44,575 nucleotides of DNA from Verrucomicrobiota bacterium (GCA_023386835.1 JAEWIY010000138.1:1-44575), one strand, 5' to 3'. Numbered from the stretch's first letter, positions 26,776 through 34,359 are shown. Numbers and translations are program-made. The notes: a model not told the origin generated them from the sequence alone.

Positions 26776-28743
26776 TTAGGCCTGCGGCTTTTCGCTCGCG
26801 TCGTCGCCTTCGGAAGCGGCCGGAGGCGTGACGGGCTCGGCGGGTGGCGCGGGCTCCGGCATTTCCGGCTGCACCGGCTCCGACTCAGGCGCCGGACGCA
26901 CTCCCTCGGTGGGCGCTTCGCTCGGCGCGACGTTTTCCGACTCCGCCGCGGGCTCGCTCTCGGCAGAGGATGAAGCAGGTTGCTCGCCTTCGCTTTGCGC
27001 CGGAGCGGCCGGGGCGCTCGCCTGAGCTTCCGGGAAGTTCTCCAGGTCACCCTCGCCCGACTCGAGCTCGCGCTTGCGCGCTTCGACCATCGGCGGCGGC
27101 GCGAAGAGGCTGCCGTCCATAAACTCGGTGACGTAGCCCTCGGTCACCAGCCAACGCAGGTCGCCCTGCATCCGGCTGATGCGCTGCTGATCCTCGAGCG
27201 ACAAGGAGCCCTCGGCGCCCGCCGTGGCGGCCAGCCCGAGGAACTTCTGCGAGAGCTCGCTCGCCTTGACCATCGGTTGCGCCTCGATGAACGCGATCAG
27301 CTGCCCGATCGTTTCGGCAAACGTCTGTCCCGGAACGCGGAATTTCCGCTTCACGGCGCAGACATAGCTGATGCCCTTCGAGCCCTTTTTGAAGATCGTG
27401 AACCCTTCCCGGCGCAGACGGCCACGCAGCGCGTTCGCCGTGTCGAGCGGGAAGCGGCGCTGACGCTCCAGCGCACCTTCCACGGCCCGCTTGATCTCGC
27501 TGTCCGGCATCTGCTCGAGCACCCGACCGTGAAAACGAGCGTGCTCGACGGGACGCACCACCTTGTCGCGCGCCTGCGTGAGCAGGTAAACGCGCGCGTC
27601 GGCCAGTGAGTCGAACGTCGGACCCGACGGAGCCGGCGTGGCCTCCGGGGCTTCCGCGGCCGGTTCGGCCGCCGGGGCGACCTCGCCACCTTCGGCGGGA
27701 GCTGTTTCAGCCGGCGCTTCCGCGGCCGGAGCGGCCGGAGCCGGGGTCGCTGGGCGGTCCATCTTCCAGGTGTATCGCGTGACCTTCTTCATCTTCTCCA
27801 GCCACTGGTTCACCACTTCGGGATCACGCACCGATTCAATCCGGGAGCGGAACACTTCGAACGGCATCCGCGGCAGCCGGTTGGTGTGGTGCTGCTGGAC
27901 GATCTGGTTGTAGCGGTGATAATTCGGCGGCCCGAGCAGTTCACCCGTCACGCCGCACTTGTTGATCACCTGGAAATTGCCTTTCGGCGGCTCCACTTCG
28001 GCTTCAGCTGCGTCAAAGAACCGGTCGAGGTGCTGCGTCAGCGCATGGTTGACGGCGGCTTCTTCGCTTTCGAACGGCAGACCATCGGCCAGCGCCACGT
28101 AGAGCGGTTGTTTGGTCGCGCCCTCGGCGGCCTGAGCTTCACCTTCCGGCGTCTTCCGCTGCACCACCACGACAAAGCGGTCGTTCTTGCCGATGACCGT
28201 CTTGGCAATGTCGAAGAGCTCAAATGTCCGGCAGGACGCCCGGATCGTCTTCGCCAACGCGGTGAAACTCGCGTCTTCCGGATAGAAAGTAACGTTGAAG
28301 TGCGGGCTGATGTACGGACCGCGCTCCTGCGGCGGACGACCGTAACCACCTCCCGGACCCTCGCGACGCGGACCGCGGAACGGCGGACGTCCACCTTCGC
28401 GCGGACCGACTCCTTCGCGATGCCCACCACCGGGGCCACCTTCCCGGCGCTGGAAGCCGCCTTCGCGACGCTCCCCGCCCCCGCCGGGACCACCCAATCC
28501 GCCTCCGCCACCACCGCCCGGCGCACCTTGTGGACGACGGAAGCCGCGGCGATCCCGCTTGGCGTCCGCTCCCGGCCCGCCTTCACGGCGCGGACGGTCA
28601 TCCCGGTCGCGACCACCTGACCGGCCGGAGGTGTCCGCCTTGTCCTGGGTCCATTGTGTTCCGAAGCTGAAACTCTGCAGCTGGGTGAGATCCAGCTTGT
28701 TGAAATCCTTCTTCGGCTCCTCGTGGGTGGGCGTGTCGTCCAT
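26776..28743 (-). CDS. Large Arg/Gly-rich, partly disordered protein, possible RNA-binding protein
   Basis: A 655-aa protein from the ATG at 28743 (MDDTPTHEEPKKDF); a GTG 84 nt upstream would add 28 unlikely residues. Residues about 35-145 are an RGG-like low-complexity tract rich in Gly, Arg and Pro. A folded part follows (about 150-310), starting PHFNVTFYPEDASFTALAKTI and including CGVTGELLGPPNYHRYN. An Ala/Pro/Glu linker comes next, then a second helical domain (about 390-570) whose end (DLRWLVTEGYVTEF) looks winged-helix-like. The C-terminus is an acidic Pro/Ala/Glu tail. I recognise no named family. RGG tracts commonly bind RNA or drive condensates, so an RNA role is a reasonable inference only. 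Its start is preceded by a 16-nt palindrome. Confidence 0.85.
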   Translation of the reverse strand: MDDTPTHEEPKKDFNKLDLTQLQSFSFGTQWTQDKADTSGRSGGRDRDDRPRREGGPGADAKRDRRGFRRPQGAPGGGGGGGLGGPGGGGERREGGFQRREGGPGGGHREGVGPREGGRPPFRGPRREGPGGGYGRPPQERGPYISPHFNVTFYPEDASFTALAKTIRASCRTFELFDIAKTVIGKNDRFVVVVQRKTPEGEAQAAEGATKQPLYVALADGLPFESEEAAVNHALTQHLDRFFDAAEAEVEPPKGNFQVINKCGVTGELLGPPNYHRYNQIVQQHHTNRLPRMPFEVFRSRIESVRDPEVVNQWLEKMKKVTRYTWKMDRPATPAPAAPAAEAPAETAPAEGGEVAPAAEPAAEAPEATPAPSGPTFDSLADARVYLLTQARDKVVRPVEHARFHGRVLEQMPDSEIKRAVEGALERQRRFPLDTANALRGRLRREGFTIFKKGSKGISYVCAVKRKFRVPGQTFAETIGQLIAFIEAQPMVKASELSQKFLGLAATAGAEGSLSLEDQQRISRMQGDLRWLVTEGYVTEFMDGSLFAPPPMVEARKRELESGEGDLENFPEAQASAPAAPAQSEGEQPASSSAESEPAAESENVAPSEAPTEGVRPAPESEPVQPEMPEPAPPAEPVTPPAASEGDDASEKPQA

Positions 28744-28749
28744 ACGAAA

Positions 28750-28765
28750 ACGGGCAGCTGCCCGT
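28750..28765. repeat. Perfect 16-nt palindrome just before the disordered-protein start codon
   Basis: ACGGGCAGCTGCCCGT is self-complementary and ends 6 nt from the ATG at 28743. On the minus strand it is followed by TTTCGT. It occupies the place of a ribosome-binding site, so it could be an operator for an autoregulator or an RNA hairpin limiting translation. It would also overlap any leader of the longer GTG-start form. Confidence 0.5.
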
Positions 28766-28980
28766 GCGTGCGTGTAGGTGGTAGTCGGGTCGGCGAGCGC
28801 GGATCGGCGCTCATGGCGAGTGTCCACGCACCGATACCACTGGCAAGCACGATTGCGCCACCCCTGCAGGCGTTAGCCCCCGGGTGAGAACGTTTCCGGG
28901 TTTCGCGCGCGTCACGTGGCCCATTCGCTCAAAGCGGGGCTCCAAGCCGAAACGATCAAAGAGGGATCCCGTGCTCCGGG

Positions 28981-29036
28981 GTGGCGGCATGTGCCGCCAT
29001 CCCGCACCTCTCCAAGGAGCGTGGGTCCAACGCTCC
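28981..29036. repeat. Pair of adjacent hairpins, REP-like element
   Basis: TGGCGGCA-TG-TGCCGCCA (28982-28999, perfect 8-bp stem) is followed by GGAGCGT-GGGTCCA-ACGCTCC (29016-29036, perfect 7-bp stem). They are 16 nt apart, in the divergent gap before the catalase-like gene. Two GC-rich imperfect-palindrome units in tandem are the layout of REP-type intergenic repeats. Without the rest of the genome I cannot show that it is repeated elsewhere. Confidence 0.4.
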
Positions 29037-29039
29037 GCC

Positions 29040-30152
29040 ATGGCTGCGGATCCTCCCTCTTCCACCGCTCCGATGTCGCCTCCGCTCGGCCTGGGCCAGG
29101 AATGGGTGCCCGAGGCGGAAAGCGCGTTGGTCGACGCCCTCCTGGCATTGCAGGCTGAGGTCCAGGAGCAGCTCGACTACCGCAAACGCCCGGTCCCGCG
29201 CGGCCAGCACCCCAAACCACACGGTTGCGTGCGCGCCGAGTTGATCGTCGAACCGAATCTGCCGCCGGAATACCGGCACGGCGTGTTCGCCGAACCGTGG
29301 ACGTTCCCGGCCGTCGTCCGGTTCTCCAACGCCCGCCAGTCCAACGATCAGTTGCCCGACGTGCACGGCCTTTCGATCAAGATCCTGGAGGTGGACGGCC
29401 CGCGACTGCTGACCGGCAATCCGCACGCACGCACGCAAGATCTCGTGATGATCGATCACCCGGTCTTCTTTGCCCGCAATGTCGCCGACCTCGTCCCGGT
29501 GATGATCGCGTTCCGGCGGGTGATGTTGGGCGGCCCGATTACCCGCACCGCGACGGTGCTGCGCGCCGGCGTGTCCTTCGACTACCGGTTTCGTATCCTG
29601 CGGGCCATGGTCCGCAAACGCCCGGACAACCCGTTGCGTATCCGCTATTGGACGACAACTCCGCTCAAGTTCGGCCCCACCGCCGCGAAGCTCTCCATGC
29701 AGCCGGACCTGACGTTCAACCAGCCGGTCACTTCGCCGGCTCCCGAGCCGCGCCATCGTTTGCGGCACGCGCTGGCCGAACACCTGCGCACGCGCGAGGC
29801 CCGCTTCGACCTGATGGTGCAGCTCCAGACCGATCCGCGCTCCATGCCGATCGAAGATGCGGCCACCGCGTGGCCGGAGGATCAGTCGCCTTTTCGCAAA
29901 GTCGCCACCCTGCGGCTGCCCGCGCAATCGTACCTCAGCGAAGAACAACAGCGGTTCGGCGAGAACCTCTCGTTCAGCCCCTGGCATGGACTGCAAGCGC
30001 ACCGACCGCTCGGCGGGATCAATCGCGCGCGCCGACGGATCTACGAGACCCTTGCCCGACGCCGGCGCGAATTGAACGGCAGCCAACCGCACGAGCCGAC
30101 CGCCGCCGAGGTTGACGCGATCTGGGCGCGGGCGTCCGAACCGCAGTCGTGA
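29040..30152 (+). CDS. Catalase-superfamily haem protein, probably not a true catalase
   Basis: A 370-aa protein from the ATG at 29040; an ATG at 29073 is equally possible, and anything earlier would read through the palindromic element. The catalase fold is seen in PHGCVRAELIVEP (distal His region), AVVRFSNARQSN, HGLSIKIL and a C-terminal PWHGLQAHRPLGGINRARRRIYE. In true catalases the distal segment reads DLVGNNTPVFF. Here it is DLVMIDHPVFF, so both Asn positions, including the catalytic one, are changed. The protein is also shorter than monofunctional catalases (about 480 aa or more). Such relatives include peroxidases and fatty-acid hydroperoxide-processing enzymes. No signal peptide is clear. 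Confidence 0.8.
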   Translation: MAADPPSSTAPMSPPLGLGQEWVPEAESALVDALLALQAEVQEQLDYRKRPVPRGQHPKPHGCVRAELIVEPNLPPEYRHGVFAEPWTFPAVVRFSNARQSNDQLPDVHGLSIKILEVDGPRLLTGNPHARTQDLVMIDHPVFFARNVADLVPVMIAFRRVMLGGPITRTATVLRAGVSFDYRFRILRAMVRKRPDNPLRIRYWTTTPLKFGPTAAKLSMQPDLTFNQPVTSPAPEPRHRLRHALAEHLRTREARFDLMVQLQTDPRSMPIEDAATAWPEDQSPFRKVATLRLPAQSYLSEEQQRFGENLSFSPWHGLQAHRPLGGINRARRRIYETLARRRRELNGSQPHEPTAAEVDAIWARASEPQS

Positions 30153-30212
30153 GCGGTGGGCCGGGCGTGCGTGGCATTGCCGCGCGTTCGCTTTCACGCA
30201 CACTCCGTTCTC

Positions 30213-30656
30213 ATGCCGATCCAGACGTACCGTTACGGCGAAGCCCGCGACCTGCCCGGCTTGAGCATCGGCGTGACCCGCCATCCGCCGCGCGGGGTGC
30301 GTCGCGAAGCGTATGGAGTGCGTGGGTACGGCTCCGTTTGGATGCCGATGCTGGGCCCAAGTGCGGCTCTGCTGGCCGAGTTTCGCCAGGGTAAGATCAC
30401 GTTCGCCACCCTCGCCCGCCGTTATCGTCGCGAGATGAAAGAACCGGCGCCACGGCAGGTGATTGAACTGCTCGCCGCTCTGTCGCGGGAACAGCCGATC
30501 AACCTCGGCTGCTATTGTGAGGATCCGAAACACTGCCATCGCACGATCCTGGCGGAACTGGTGCAAGAGGCCGCGGCGGCGTTGCCCGACACAGGGTCCC
30601 GTCCGGCGGTGGGATATGCGAGTCCGGCTTGTTCGATGCCGGAGATCGAGGATTGA
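30213..30656 (+). CDS. DUF488-family protein
   Basis: A 147-aa protein starting at the ATG at 30213 (MPIQTYRYGEARD). The C-terminal CYCEDPKHCHRTIL is the hallmark of DUF488 (CxC, then CHR). RRYRREMKEP, followed by a Leu-rich helix, is the usual middle portion. The reaction is unknown; the clustered Cys/His suggest metal or nucleic acid binding. It follows the catalase-like gene by 60 nt with no evident terminator, so co-transcription is possible. The haemoglobin gene after it has its own regulatory site. Confidence 0.85.
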   Translation: MPIQTYRYGEARDLPGLSIGVTRHPPRGVRREAYGVRGYGSVWMPMLGPSAALLAEFRQGKITFATLARRYRREMKEPAPRQVIELLAALSREQPINLGCYCEDPKHCHRTILAELVQEAAAALPDTGSRPAVGYASPACSMPEIED

Positions 30657-30685
30657 ACCGGACTTTCGTGCGATCCTCGCAAGGA

Positions 30686-30699
30686 TTGACCTGGATCAA
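30686..30699 (+). promoter_or_regulatory. FNR/Dnr-type box upstream of the truncated haemoglobin gene
   Basis: TTGAC-CTGG-ATCAA matches the FNR/Anr/Dnr consensus TTGAT-N4-ATCAA at nine of ten positions, with correct spacing. A TATCTT sequence at 30722-30727 begins 22 nt after the box, the spacing of class II FNR promoters. This predicts activation of the haemoglobin gene under low oxygen or nitric oxide. Confidence 0.7.
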
Positions 30700-30721
30700 G
30701 TGCAGATCCGGTTTCTCGCGT

Positions 30722-30727
30722 TATCTT
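30722..30727 (+). promoter_or_regulatory. Candidate -10 element of the haemoglobin promoter
   Basis: TATCTT is 22 nt from the FNR-like box. With the box centred at -41.5, transcription would begin at about 30734, one base before the ATG at 30735. The mRNA would then be leaderless or nearly so. Confidence 0.45.
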
Positions 30728-30734
30728 GTACACC

Positions 30735-31145
30735 ATGCCGCCGCCCGATTCTACGCCTCCTGCTGACCGGCCGCTCTACGAACGGCTGGGCGGACGGCCC
30801 GCGCTGCAACAACTGTTGCGCCGCTTTTATGCGGATGTGCGCCAACACCGGACGATTGGGCCCATTTTCACCGCGCGGATCGAGGACTGGCCCGCGCATC
30901 TGGAGAAAATTGCGGATTTCTGGAGCGGCGCCACCGGCGGCCCGATTCGCTACAGCGGGCCGATGCCGGCGCGGCACGTGCCGCTGGGGCTGGAGGAGGA
31001 GCATTTCGAGGCCTGGCTCGATCTTTGGGAGCGGCAGTGCCGCGCCCTGTTGCCTCCGCGGGAGGCTGGCGAGATGATCGCCCTCGCCCAGAATATTGGT
31101 CAGCGGCTGCGGCAGATCGTACAACGGCCGGAATGGTTGCGCTGA
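30735..31145 (+). CDS. Group III truncated haemoglobin
   Basis: A 136-aa 2-over-2 globin; the ATG at 30735 is preferred and a TTG three codons earlier is possible. PLYERLGGRPALQQLLRRFY is the N-terminal helix pair. The distal region is VRQHRTIGPIF, and HLEKIADFW follows. The proximal His is in MPARHVPLGLEEEHFEAWLDLW, the H-x3-L and HF-x2-WL pattern of the group III (P) class. There is no Shine-Dalgarno sequence, which suits the predicted leaderless start. Globins of this type are linked to NO or peroxide defence and microaerobic life, and the FNR/Dnr box supports this. The partner reductase is not in view. Confidence 0.92.
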   Translation: MPPPDSTPPADRPLYERLGGRPALQQLLRRFYADVRQHRTIGPIFTARIEDWPAHLEKIADFWSGATGGPIRYSGPMPARHVPLGLEEEHFEAWLDLWERQCRALLPPREAGEMIALAQNIGQRLRQIVQRPEWLR

Positions 31146-31542
31146 TCTCGTAGTGCCCGGCGCGCTACAGAACAGACGACTTGGGGAGAACGGATTCCGG
31201 GTTGCATTTCCCGGAAATCGCCACACATTAAAAGCTGTTACCAATCACCGGACATGAAACGCATCGGCTATCAACTGCTCTACCCCCTCTTGGGCATGTT
31301 GTTGTCGACCTGTCCGGGCACACCCGATCCCGGACTCTGAAGTTAGGCCGCGCGGCGAAGACCGCGCTGGATTCCTCAGAGTCGGTGATCGGGCGAACAC
31401 CCCTGCACTGAGCGTGCGCGCGAACGGCTAATCGCGGCCGCATCTTTTCCACGCCGGAAAACCACCGGCTGCGCCTGCGGCATTCCCGTGAGGCTTTTCC
31501 CGCGCACCAGCGTCCAGCCCTGAAATCACAGCCCTCACTCAA
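31146..31542. other. 397-nt region without a convincing gene, between the haemoglobin and rnk-like genes
   Basis: It holds a 7-bp hairpin with one G-T pair at 31150-31168 (GTAGTGC / GCGCTAC). A second 7-bp hairpin, TTCCGGG / CCCGGAA, is at 31195-31216. A 28-codon open frame lies at 31254-31340. The hairpins probably end the haemoglobin transcript, though there is no T-run. Nothing else is recognisable, and no clear promoter for the next gene was found. Confidence 0.5.
31254..31340 (+). CDS. Possible 28-aa small lipoprotein-like peptide
   Basis: This frame starts MKRIGYQLLYPLLGMLL and continues STCPGTPDPGL. It combines positive residues, a hydrophobic stretch and a Cys in a lipobox-like setting (LSTC). 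There is no Shine-Dalgarno sequence, and short frames with such composition arise by chance. It is listed only because the pattern of a prolipoprotein signal is complete. Confidence 0.2.
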   Translation: MKRIGYQLLYPLLGMLLSTCPGTPDPGL

Positions 31543-31983
31543 ATGAAGAAAACGATCTACGTCTCCTCGTCCGAATACACTCAAATCCGTTGGCTCGCCG
31601 CCAGCCTCGTCTCCGGCAAAAGCCGCCTCGCCGCCACGGCCCGGCAGTTGCTGGGCGAACTGGAGCGCGCCGCCGTGGTCGCACCGCATGAGATGCCGCC
31701 TCGCGTCGTGCGCATCGAGTCGCGCGTGGAGTTTGAGGACGTGGAAACCGGCGAACGGGAAACCTACACGCTCGTGTATCCGGATCATGCCGACGCGGAC
31801 CAGCAGCGGCTCTCGGTCCTCGCCCCGATCGGCACGGCTTTGCTCGGTTACAGCGAGGGCGACGAGATCGACTGGGAAACGCCGGGAGGTGTTCGCCGCA
31901 TTCGCATCTGCTCGGTGACCAACCCGGCTCCCGGCTCGGCTCCGGCCACACCGCGCGCTGCCGCGCAGACGGCGGCGGTCTAG
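31543..31983 (+). CDS. Rnk-like GreA/GreB C-terminal-domain protein (RNA polymerase-binding regulator)
   Basis: A 146-aa protein. The N-terminal 60 residues are helical (SSSEYTQIRWLAASLV... RQLLGELERAAVV). The GreA/GreB C-terminal FKBP-like domain covers about 60-130: SRVEFEDVETGERETYTLVYP, then SVLAPIGTALLGYSEGDEIDWETPGG. Proteins with this short-helix form are called nucleoside diphosphate kinase regulator (Rnk); they bind RNA polymerase without the long GreA cleavage coiled coil. A disordered Ala/Pro tail ends the chain. The gene is monocistronic: a hairpin lies 94 nt after the stop. Confidence 0.88.
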   Translation: MKKTIYVSSSEYTQIRWLAASLVSGKSRLAATARQLLGELERAAVVAPHEMPPRVVRIESRVEFEDVETGERETYTLVYPDHADADQQRLSVLAPIGTALLGYSEGDEIDWETPGGVRRIRICSVTNPAPGSAPATPRAAAQTAAV

Positions 31984-32050
31984 TCGCAGCCGCGAGGTCG
32001 CGCGGGCCTGGCGCCCGGCGACTCAGCCATTCCCCTTCGGAGGCTGGCCC

Positions 32051-32064
32051 GGGCCGATCGGCCC
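32051..32064. repeat. 14-nt perfect palindrome before the rnk-like terminator
   Basis: GGGCCGATCGGCCC is self-complementary. It is flanked by GGCTGG (32042-32047) and CCAGCC (32063-32068), which can extend the fold with a bulge. It stands between the rnk-like gene and the lipid-type cluster and could be part of a double terminator or an operator for the cluster. Confidence 0.4.
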
Positions 32065-32076
32065 AGCCGCCAACCT

Positions 32077-32102
32077 GACCCGACGCTTGAGGACGTCGGG
32101 TC
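32077..32102 (+). terminator. Hairpin ending the rnk-like transcript, directly before the HMG-CoA reductase gene
   Basis: GACCCGACG (32077-32085) and CGTCGGGTC (32094-32102) form a perfect 9-bp stem with an 8-nt loop, followed by GTTTGCGTT. It is 20 nt before the ATG at 32123. It therefore either ends the rnk-like message or, if transcription of the cluster starts upstream, sits in the leader as an attenuator. Confidence 0.6.
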
Positions 32103-32122
32103 GTTTGCGTTGGCTCGGCCGC

Positions 32123-33409
32123 ATGCCCGCCTCCCACTCGACCGCGCAGCTCCACGCGCAGAGCTTTGCGGGGCATTTAACCCCCGAAGAGATCGCGCGG
32201 CGCATGGCGCCGAAAACCGAGCCGCGTCCCCCGCCACGCGTGCCCGGAGCCACCCAGACGGATCCCGCCGCGTTGGACCGGCGCTGGGCCCTGCTGCCCC
32301 ACGCTGCCACCGCGCGTCCCCAACTCGCGGATGAAACGAGTGTCGAGCAGCACGAAACGTTTGCGCGCAACATTGAGAACTTCATCGGAACCGTAAAGGT
32401 GCCGGTCGGGCTGGCGGGCCCGCTGCGCATCAACGGACTCGCCGCGCAGGGCGACTACTACGTTCCCCTCGCGACAACCGAGGCCGCGCTGGTGGCGAGT
32501 TATCACCGCGGCGCCTGCGTGCTCACCGCGGCCGGTGGTTGCACGACCTTGCTCCTCAACGAGGGCGTGAGCCGCGCGCCCGCGTTCGCGTTCCGCTCGC
32601 TGGTGGAAGCCGGCAACTTTGCGCAGTGGTGCCTCAGCCACTACAACGACCTTCGCCAGGCTGCGGAAGCCACCTCACGTTTCGCCCGGCTCAAGGACCT
32701 GCGCCTCGCGATCGAAGGCAACCATGTCTATCTGCAGCTCGAGTTTCTCACGGGCGACGCAGCCGGGCAAAACATGGTCACGATCGCCGCCCAGGCGGTC
32801 TGTGATCACCTCGCCGCCCATTGTCCGGTCCGACCGCAGTACGCATTTGTGGAGGGCAACATGTCCGGCGACAAGAAAGCCAGCGCCCAATCGTTCCTCA
32901 GCGTGCGCGGCAAGAAAGTCGTGGCCGAAGCACGTCTGCCCGCCCGGCTGGTCGAACGTCACCTGCACACAACACCGGCGCGCATGGTCGACTACTGGCG
33001 CATGTCCGCCCTCGGCGGCGTGCTCAGCGGGACGATCGGCGTGCAAGGCCACTACGCCAACGGCCTCGCCGCGCTGTTCATCGCCTGCGGACAGGACGCC
33101 GCGTGCGTGTCCGAAGCCGCTGTGGGCGTCACCCGGTTTGAGGTCGATGAAACCGACGGCGCGCTCTACGCCGCCGTTACCCTGCCCAACCTGGTTGTCG
33201 GCACCGTCGGTGGAGGCACCGGCCTGCCGAGCCAGCGCGCCTGTCTCGACATCCTGGGACTCGCCGGGGCAGGCCACGCCCGCGCGTTTGCCGAAGTTTG
33301 CGCGGCGGTCGCGCTGGCGGGTGAACTCTCGATCATCGCCGCGCTCAGCGCCGGCCACTTCACCCAGGCGCACCAACGCCTCGCCCGCGGCCGGAACCAA
33401 TCGTCCTGA
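32123..33409 (+). CDS. Hydroxymethylglutaryl-CoA reductase, class I-like
   Basis: A 428-aa protein from the ATG at 32123 (MPASHSTAQLHAQ); a TTG 36 nt upstream lies inside the hairpin. It reduces HMG-CoA to mevalonate. Motifs fit the class I (NADPH) type: ENFIGTVKVPVGLAGPL, the catalytic Glu in TTEAALVAS, DAAGQNM, the catalytic Lys in GNMSGDKKAS, the Asp in CGQDAA, GTVGGGT and the catalytic His in SAGHFTQAH. There is no membrane domain. No other mevalonate-pathway gene is nearby. It heads the seven-gene operon and is 11 nt before the UbiA gene. It may feed isoprenoid precursor to the cluster or act on an HMG-like thioester. Confidence 0.92.
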   Translation: MPASHSTAQLHAQSFAGHLTPEEIARRMAPKTEPRPPPRVPGATQTDPAALDRRWALLPHAATARPQLADETSVEQHETFARNIENFIGTVKVPVGLAGPLRINGLAAQGDYYVPLATTEAALVASYHRGACVLTAAGGCTTLLLNEGVSRAPAFAFRSLVEAGNFAQWCLSHYNDLRQAAEATSRFARLKDLRLAIEGNHVYLQLEFLTGDAAGQNMVTIAAQAVCDHLAAHCPVRPQYAFVEGNMSGDKKASAQSFLSVRGKKVVAEARLPARLVERHLHTTPARMVDYWRMSALGGVLSGTIGVQGHYANGLAALFIACGQDAACVSEAAVGVTRFEVDETDGALYAAVTLPNLVVGTVGGGTGLPSQRACLDILGLAGAGHARAFAEVCAAVALAGELSIIAALSAGHFTQAHQRLARGRNQSS

Positions 33410-33420
33410 TCCCACTGCCG

Positions 33421-34359
33421 ATGAACCGCTGGTGGATCTATCAAAAGGAGCGTTTCCCGCTCTTCGCTCACGGGCCGCTCGTGTTCGCGTTCAGCGCGTC
33501 CGCCGTCAGCTTCTCGGCGCTGCTGCGTGGCGCCGCCAGCGCACCGGCCGTGGGCAGTTATGCCGTGGCCTTCCTGGTTTCGCTCGGTTCGTTTCTGCTG
33601 TTGCGCATCGCCGACGAGTTCAAGGACGCCGAAGAAGACGCCCGCTACCGTCCGTATCGTCCGGTTCCCCGCGGCCTCGTGCGGCTGCCGGAACTCCTCC
33701 TCGTCGGCGTCATGGTGGGCTGTATTCAGCTTCTGCTGACGCTCGCTCTCGCCGCCCTGCACCGCGCGCCCGGCGAGAGTCTCGATCTCCGACTGCCGGC
33801 ACTGCTGCTGGTCACGTGGATCTACTTCGCGTTGATGAGCCGGGAATTTTTCGCCCGGCGCTGGCTGAAGGCGCGCCCCGTGATCTACCTCTTCAGTCAC
33901 ATGGGTATCATGCCGCTGGTAGACTGGTTCGCCACCGGTTGCGACTGGGCCGTTGCCGGCGGGCCGATGCCCGCGGGGTTGTTCTGGTTCCTCGCGGCGA
34001 GTTTCTGCAACGGACTGGTCATCGAACTTGGTCGGAAAATCCGCACGCCGGACCAGGAGGAGGCGGGTGTCGAAACCTACACGGTATTGTGGGGCCGCCC
34101 GATGGCCACGCTGGCCTGGTTGTCCGCCGTCATCGCAACCCTCGCGTGCGCCTGGCTGGCCGCACAGCGAATTGCGTTTGCCACGCCGTTCGCACTCGTC
34201 CTCGGCCCGCTCGCCCTGGCCGCGACCATCCTGTGCGCCCTGTTTATTGCCCGTCCCTGGCCGCGGCTGGCCAAGCTCTTTCCCGTTGCCTCCGGCCTCT
34301 GGACCCTCGCCCTCTATCTCACGCTCGGTGTGGTGCCGCTCCTCCTGCGCCTGTCATGA
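33421..34359 (+). CDS. UbiA-family membrane prenyltransferase
   Basis: A 312-aa protein with about eight predicted membrane helices. The first Asp-rich motif is D65-EFK-D69-AEE-D73, followed by RYRPYRPVPRG, the expected form of the UbiA diphosphate and Mg site. The second conserved loop is less canonical (IELGRKIRTPDQEEAGVETYTVLWG) but acidic in the right place. UbiA enzymes transfer a prenyl chain to an aromatic ring, a sugar phosphate or a glycerol phosphate; the acceptor here is unknown. The stop overlaps the next gene as ATGA. Confidence 0.88.
   Translation: MNRWWIYQKERFPLFAHGPLVFAFSASAVSFSALLRGAASAPAVGSYAVAFLVSLGSFLLLRIADEFKDAEEDARYRPYRPVPRGLVRLPELLLVGVMVGCIQLLLTLALAALHRAPGESLDLRLPALLLVTWIYFALMSREFFARRWLKARPVIYLFSHMGIMPLVDWFATGCDWAVAGGPMPAGLFWFLAASFCNGLVIELGRKIRTPDQEEAGVETYTVLWGRPMATLAWLSAVIATLACAWLAAQRIAFATPFALVLGPLALAATILCALFIARPWPRLAKLFPVASGLWTLALYLTLGVVPLLLRLS

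Noticed and set aside
28956..30566. A 536-codon minus-strand frame across the catalase-like and DUF488 genes
   Set aside because: It lies antisense to two proteins with clear family motifs. The translation is low-complexity His/Arg/Gly-rich, as expected of a shadow frame.
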